From Psoroptes ovis (lineage: Eukaryota > Arthropoda > Arachnida > Sarcoptiformes > Psoroptidae), in NCBI GenBank assembly GCA_002943765.1, contig PQWQ01000026.1, positions 310,001-374,000 of the forward strand: a DNA stretch of 64,000 nt, given 5' to 3'. The position numbers and the translations under genes were made by a program. Positions within the stretch are counted from its first letter, which is position 1. The number at the start of each line of letters is the position of its first letter. This document shows, piece by piece, positions 58,827-64,000 of this stretch. Under the pieces are notes generated by a model. It was given only the letters and a program-made list of their open reading frames with translations. It did no database searches and had not been told where the DNA came from.

Positions 58827-61800
58827 ATGAAAATCATTTATTGTAAATTATTATTGTTTGTAACAACATTATCATTACTACCGAATGGTTTTGATTTACA
58901 ATATCAAAATAATAATAAACTTGCATTACCAATTTTTTTAATGCAAGAAGCAGTTAATGGTATTCGAAATATTCGAAAAAATGTTCAACAAAAAATCAAT
59001 AGTCGACAACGTCAACCAAATGGTTATGAAATTGTTCAAGATATACGTGAAGCAGTTGCCGATGATATTCATCAAAATCATGGTAGACGTGCACAAAAAC
59101 TTTGTGAAATATTAAGAAATGGTGAAACAATTCGTGGCCCATGTCCTGCTGATAATTATGGTGATAACTATAATGGTGGTGGTGGAGAATATGAGGTTGT
59201 TCAACCATCATATGGCGGTGGTGGAGGCCCGCAGAAAAATGCGGCTTATCAAGATGAATCATTAAGTCGTAAAGAAGCTAAACAACTTCGTCGATTAGCT
59301 AAAGAGCAAAGACGAGAAGACCGTCGTGAACGAAAACGTCAACGTCACCGTCATCATCATGGTCAGCGAGAAGGATATGCGCCACCTTCTGAACCAGAAT
59401 ATGATACCGATCTTATCATTCGTATAATTCCATCAAAAAAAAGCAGTAACACTGAAAATAACAATTATAATAATAATAATGAACGAACTGTTATTAAATT
59501 TGTCAATCAATACGATGATTCTGTGGGTGAAAGAAGAAATGGAGGTGGTGGTGGTAGCGGCGGTGGTGCTCGTGTCCCATCAAGTTTCAATGATGCTGGT
59601 CCTAACAAAAATGGCCGCCAAAATCGTGATCCAAGCGAAATGATTCCTTGCCGCACAAATAATGGTTTAAATGGTCTTTGTGCTCCTGCAGCTTTTTGTT
59701 ATGCACAATACAGTGATCCAGATGATTATCAATCGAATATCTGTCAATACGCTGGCACTGGTGCAAATGGTATTTGCTGTCCAATCGAAGGTGATCGTGT
59801 GCAAGGACGTTACAGTAAGTAATCATTGATTTTATTCAATTTAATTAAATTTTCAAAAAATAAATTAGGGAGCCCATTGCAGATACCTCAAGAAGAAAAA
59901 CCATCAATGCGTGTTGGATTCATCAGTTTAGAAGATATAAATGCAGCCGCAAAAGAAGCAAATAAATTTATTGAAAATTATATTGAACAAGAAAGACAAT
60001 TAGTTTCTCATGGTATGGTTCAACGACATGGTTCTATGCAAGCTTTACATCAAGCTTTTTTCGGTGAATTTGATCCTGTTCAATTTCATTTGACTGTCGG
60101 TGGATTTATCAATTTAGTTACCACTGGTGTTATTAAAAGAAAATTTAAGCTCACAAATGAACAAGCACGTGATGGACTTTATCGATATTCGATTGAACAT
60201 ACGGATTTAGAAAAATATTGTATTAAGGAACCGACATGTACACAAGGTAAATACCGTACAATCGATGGTAGTTGTAATAATCTTCAAAGACCTTTATGGG
60301 GGAGATCGAATACAGCTTTCGAACGTTTAACACCTCCTCATTACAATGATGGTTTAAATGATCCACGAACAAGATCAGCAAGCGGAGGTGAATTACCATC
60401 AGCACGTTCAGTGTCTCAAGCTTCAGCACCAACTCGTAATGTTCCTGATGCAAAATATACATTGATGCTTATGCAATGGGGTCAATTTATTGATCATGAT
60501 TTCACATTAGCATCATCAACACGTGCTGCCACTGGTCAAGGTTTAATTTGTTGTCATCCACAAACACAACGAAAAGTCGATCATCATGCATGTTTCCCGA
60601 TTCCAATTCCAGAACAAGATTCATTCTATCGTAGACATAATCAAAAATGTATGAATATGGTTCGAAATGCACCAGCACCACGAAGCGGCTGCTCGCTTGG
60701 ACATCGCGAACAGATGAACACATTAACTCATGTCATTGATGGCTCAATGGTTTATGGTCCTACAGTTGAACGAGCAAAAATTTTACGTTCATTCCGTGGT
60801 GGACGATTGAAAACATCTCAATTTCAAAATAAAGAATTTCTCCCGTTCGATCGTGGTAATCATTCAGATGATTGTGCTATACCAGAAGGATCGAGATTTA
60901 AATGTTTTCTCGGTGGTGATGCTCGTGTTAATGAACAGACTGGCTTAACTATGATACATGCATTGCTGGTTCGTGAACATAATCGTGTTGCTGACGAATT
61001 ATCAAAATTGAATCCAGAATGGCCAGATAATACATTATATCAAGAAGCGAGAAGAATTGTCGCCGCCGAAATTCAACATATAACATATAATGAATTTTTA
61101 CCTGTTGTTCTTAGTCCAACCGTAATGAAACAATTCGGTTTATTGCCCAAAACGTTTGATTTCACTTATGATTATGATCCTAAAGTTAATCCAAATGTTT
61201 TGAATGAATTTGCTGGAGCCGCTTATCGTTTTCATTCATTAGTACAAGGTACATTTCGTGCATTAGATCGAAACGGACAGCCAACACAAGTGATTAAATT
61301 ACATGAAATATTCAACAATCCAATTGTGCTATATAATCCAAATGCATTCGAACAACTGTTAAATGGTTTCGTTACTGACCCAGGACAAACATGGGATCAT
61401 TTCTTCTCAGATTCAGTAAGTTATACAATGATTTAAACATTTTTAGTGAATTAATTTTGATTCATCAAATCGATTAGTTAACCAATCATTTATTTGAAGA
61501 AAGAGGAACTGGATTCGGTATGGATCTAGTCGCTTTAAACATACAACGAGGACGTGATCATGGCATACCTGGTTATAATCATTTTCGTCGGTTATGCGGT
61601 CTACAAAAGGCCAAATCATTCAATGACTTGGATCGTTTCATGACATCTGGTTCAGCGCAAGCATTCGCGCAAGTATATCAACATGTCGACGATATTGACT
61701 TGTTTATTGGCGGTGTACATGAAGATCCATTACCAGATGCATTGGTTGGACCAACATTCGCTTGCATTGTGGCCGAACAATTTAGACGTTCGAAATTTGG

Positions 61801-62156
61801 TGATAGATTTTGGTATGAAAATGGAAAATTACCTCATTCATTTAATAAAGGTAATCAATGATCATTTTCATTGAAGATCAAATTGAAATTTAAATTTTTT
61901 TTTCATCCAGAACAATTAATGGAAATAAAAAAATCAAGTATGGCCGGATTAATATGTGATAATACCGATTCGATTGGACGCATACAACCATTAGCATTTT
62001 TGCGACCAGAATCATGGTAAATTTATTTGTTTTATTTATATGACTAAATTCTTATTCATTCACTCATTCATCTTAAATAGGAATGGTAAAATTGATTGTA
62101 AACAAATATCTCGTATGAATCTATCACCATGGCGTAATGAAAAAGTTTGGCATTAG
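58827..62156 (+). CDS. Secreted animal heme peroxidase with N-terminal clip-like module (chorion-peroxidase/peroxinectin type)
   Basis: Five exons: 58827-59814, 59869-61415, 61478-61850, 61911-62016, 62081-62156 (introns 54-64 bp), 1029 residues. A signal peptide covers about residues 1-24. A basic coiled segment (KEAKQLRRLAKEQRREDRR) and Gly-rich linkers lead to a six-Cys cluster, CRTNNGLNGLCAPAAFC...C...GICCP, resembling a clip domain. The peroxidase domain follows (about 455-1010): WGQFIDHDF with distal His539 and the heme-linking Asp538, GDARVNEQ with the catalytic Arg and heme-linking Glu, and YRFHS with proximal His785. LVALNIQRGRDHG in exon 3 is the family signature. The Met of myeloperoxidase after that Glu is Gln here, as in most invertebrate relatives. 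Catalytic residues are intact, so an active extracellular oxidase is expected, probably in cuticle, egg coat or immunity; which one is unknown. Confidence 0.9.
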
Positions 62157-62334
62157 TAAAGAATGAATTGGGAGATGGAATCGGACTGAATTAACATTTA
62201 GAATATCATAGAATCATTTATTTAATCAAAATCGATAACAGATTTTCAATTATTTTTCGATAAAATTTGAGATTAATCGACTAAATATACGAAAATAAAA
62301 AATAAAAAATCAAAATAGAAAAATTGAAATCAAA

Positions 62335-63973
62335 TCATTTTTTTCGAATCAATGATAATATATCGACAGGTTCTTTGAATAAACTAGGCGGCAATGGTGT
62401 TGTGTGTGTCGAATCGAATTGTGTCATTAATTCTCGGCACTGTAAAATTAAAATTTTGCCATATTAAATTAGAATTAGAATTAATAGACATTTGAAAAAA
62501 AGATGACTTACCAAAAATAATATAATTTGCTGCCCTAACAACATGCTAATATTCAAATCTTTATCAACATCAATATTGATCGGATATTTTTGGACATCGA
62601 ATTGTTGTGCATAATTCGATAATGTTTCAATTACTTTATTATCATCTACTTTTGATAATAGATAGCCATAATTTTCTGAATGTAAATATTGTTCAACTTC
62701 ATCACTAATATCTTCATGTGACATTAATCTAGGAAATCTTGATTTTAATAATTTTATCAAAAGAAAATTGCCACGATTTGTTAGCAGTGGCCGCGATGGA
62801 TCTATTGGTATGATTTCATCTTTTAAACGTCGAATAAAACGTACAGGACCTTGATAATGATTCAAATATGATGATACATTTAAATTGAAATAATTTCTTA
62901 TTGTTGAATCAACGATTGGTGCTAAAAATGGCATCATTCTTGAGCGTGCCAATGGCAATACATCATCGAAACTAGCATCAAGTATTACACCCTTCAGTTC
63001 AGGATAATTTGATGCAGCCCATGCTGCAGGGAAACCACCGATCGACCAACCAAATATCAGAATATTTTCTAATTTGAAATTCAAATGAGTGACAGCAAAA
63101 TTCACCACAACTTCCATTGCATTGATTTCATTTTGTGGAAACGGTGTTCCAGTACTTCCACCGAAACCAGGATGATTCCATCCAATCACTGAATAATTAA
63201 GATTGATTGGTGTCGATACTGAACCAATTTCATAGAAACCAGCATTACCTTCACATGTTATCACCAATGTATTACCTCTATGAGTAGGATCATTTGGATT
63301 ACGTTTGTCAACAAAAATAACATCAATATGATTTTGATCTCTGGCTAATAATTTAAAACGTTTAGCTTGATAATTTTCAATAAGAAAATGACGACCAGCA
63401 ATCAAATTGCTTTCAATAACTTTTTGTAAAAGGCCAATCGAACCAGGATAAAGCAAAATTCTGCCCACAGAATTGGCCATCAAATATGATACTAAATTGA
63501 CTACAGGCCCTTCATTTATTGTTTCATTGCAGGCATCTTTGACTGGCAATAACTTAGCTGGTCGTTCATAGCTATATTTACCTTCATACCATTTAAAATC
63601 GACTGGCCAATGTTTAAATTCATAATCATATGTTTGTCGAACATGATTTTTAGCTTCGATGATGAGCTTTTTCAAATCTTTATCATCAGTCGATAATAAT
63701 GTCGATGTTTTGAAACTACGAATGAATTGATTATATAATGTGTTTGATTTTCTTGAATAGCCACGTATTAGATATGCCATCATATAAATTGTAGTGAATA
63801 CAATTGTAAAACGAAAATAATTATTATTTGTTATAATTTTAAATAATAATGTCACAAAATTATCATCATTTTCTTCGGATAAAATACGAAATTTCGTATA
63901 TAAACGATAACAAATGGTCGGTACTAATATTGGTGAAATGAATGACAATGCATTTGTGGTGAATTCATAAAAA
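62335..63973 (-). CDS. ABHD16A: ABHD16A phosphatidylserine lipase, 5' end beyond the window
   Basis: ABHD16A is a membrane alpha/beta hydrolase that converts phosphatidylserine to lyso-PS. The last two exons are present: a long one from a probable acceptor at 63974-63975 (exon start 63973) to 62512, and 62439-62335 (72 bp intron, phase 0). About 490 + 34 residues are visible. Motifs: two N-terminal hydrophobic segments, WPVDFKWYEG, LYPGSIGLLQK, the oxyanion/CEGNAGFYE region, GWNHPGFGGSTGTPFPQNE, nucleophile elbow GWSIGG, and DEIIPIDPS near the acid position. The final exon gives FDSTHTTPLPPSLF, matching the vertebrate C-terminus. About 60 N-terminal residues expected from the family are missing to the right of the window. 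The gene is convergent with the peroxidase; stops are about 180 bp apart. Confidence 0.9.
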
Positions 63974-64000
63974 CTAATCAAAACATTTGAATAATGTTCA

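Noticed and set aside
1..64000. tRNA, rRNA or CRISPR-like features
   Set aside because: No tRNA box pair, no rRNA-like block and no regularly spaced direct repeats with unique spacers were seen.

Overview
The window is nuclear DNA of a small-genome, very A+T-rich arthropod. An acariform (probably astigmatid) mite fits best, but this is inferred, not proven. Support: animal-specific genes (myosin alkali light chain, SLC26 transporter, Sec16, animal heme peroxidase, calcium-regulated mitochondrial carrier) and introns that are nearly all 54-97 bp. I reconstructed 26 introns in full from reading frames and GT-AG sites; the largest is 196 bp. No bacterial operons, CRISPR arrays, tRNA or rRNA genes were seen. 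All coding models below are joined by eye from phase-compatible exons.

Layout. 1-23820 is a gene-poor, repeat-rich third. It holds 13 copies of an ~80 bp mariner-type fold-back element (MITE), a second unrelated palindromic element, many microsatellites, and one recognisable coding exon (11280-11647, minus), possibly the 5' exon of a KCNT/SLO2-type potassium channel with a very long first intron. 23821-31208: an SLC26-family anion transporter (+) and a SCaMC-type mitochondrial carrier (-) with a huge Asn/Gln-rich N-terminus. 31209-40622: mostly intergenic, with VTA1 (+) and two non-autonomous hAT-like transposons (33415-34543 and 38103-39269) that have terminal inverted repeats and target-site duplications.

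40623-64000 is gene-dense: BPHL-like hydrolase (+), an apparently domesticated retrotransposon integrase (-), myosin alkali light chain (-), RPUSD4-like pseudouridine synthase (-), TTF1-like Myb factor (-), a Pro/Ala-rich PPPY protein (-), Sec16 (+), 26S proteasome ATPase Rpt2/PSMC1 (+), a secreted clip-like plus heme peroxidase protein (+), and ABHD16A lipase (-, cut by the right edge).

The genes are mostly unrelated housekeeping functions: ER exit (Sec16), endosomal ESCRT (VTA1), proteasome (Rpt2), organelle RNA modification (RPUSD4), rDNA transcription (TTF1), mitochondrial transport (SCaMC), muscle (myosin light chain). The most notable items are the domesticated integrase with a degraded catalytic triad and an added cysteine-rich tail, the two hAT-like elements with internal motif arrays, the confinement of the mariner MITEs to the gene-poor side, and two genes whose first coding exon is only the ATG.
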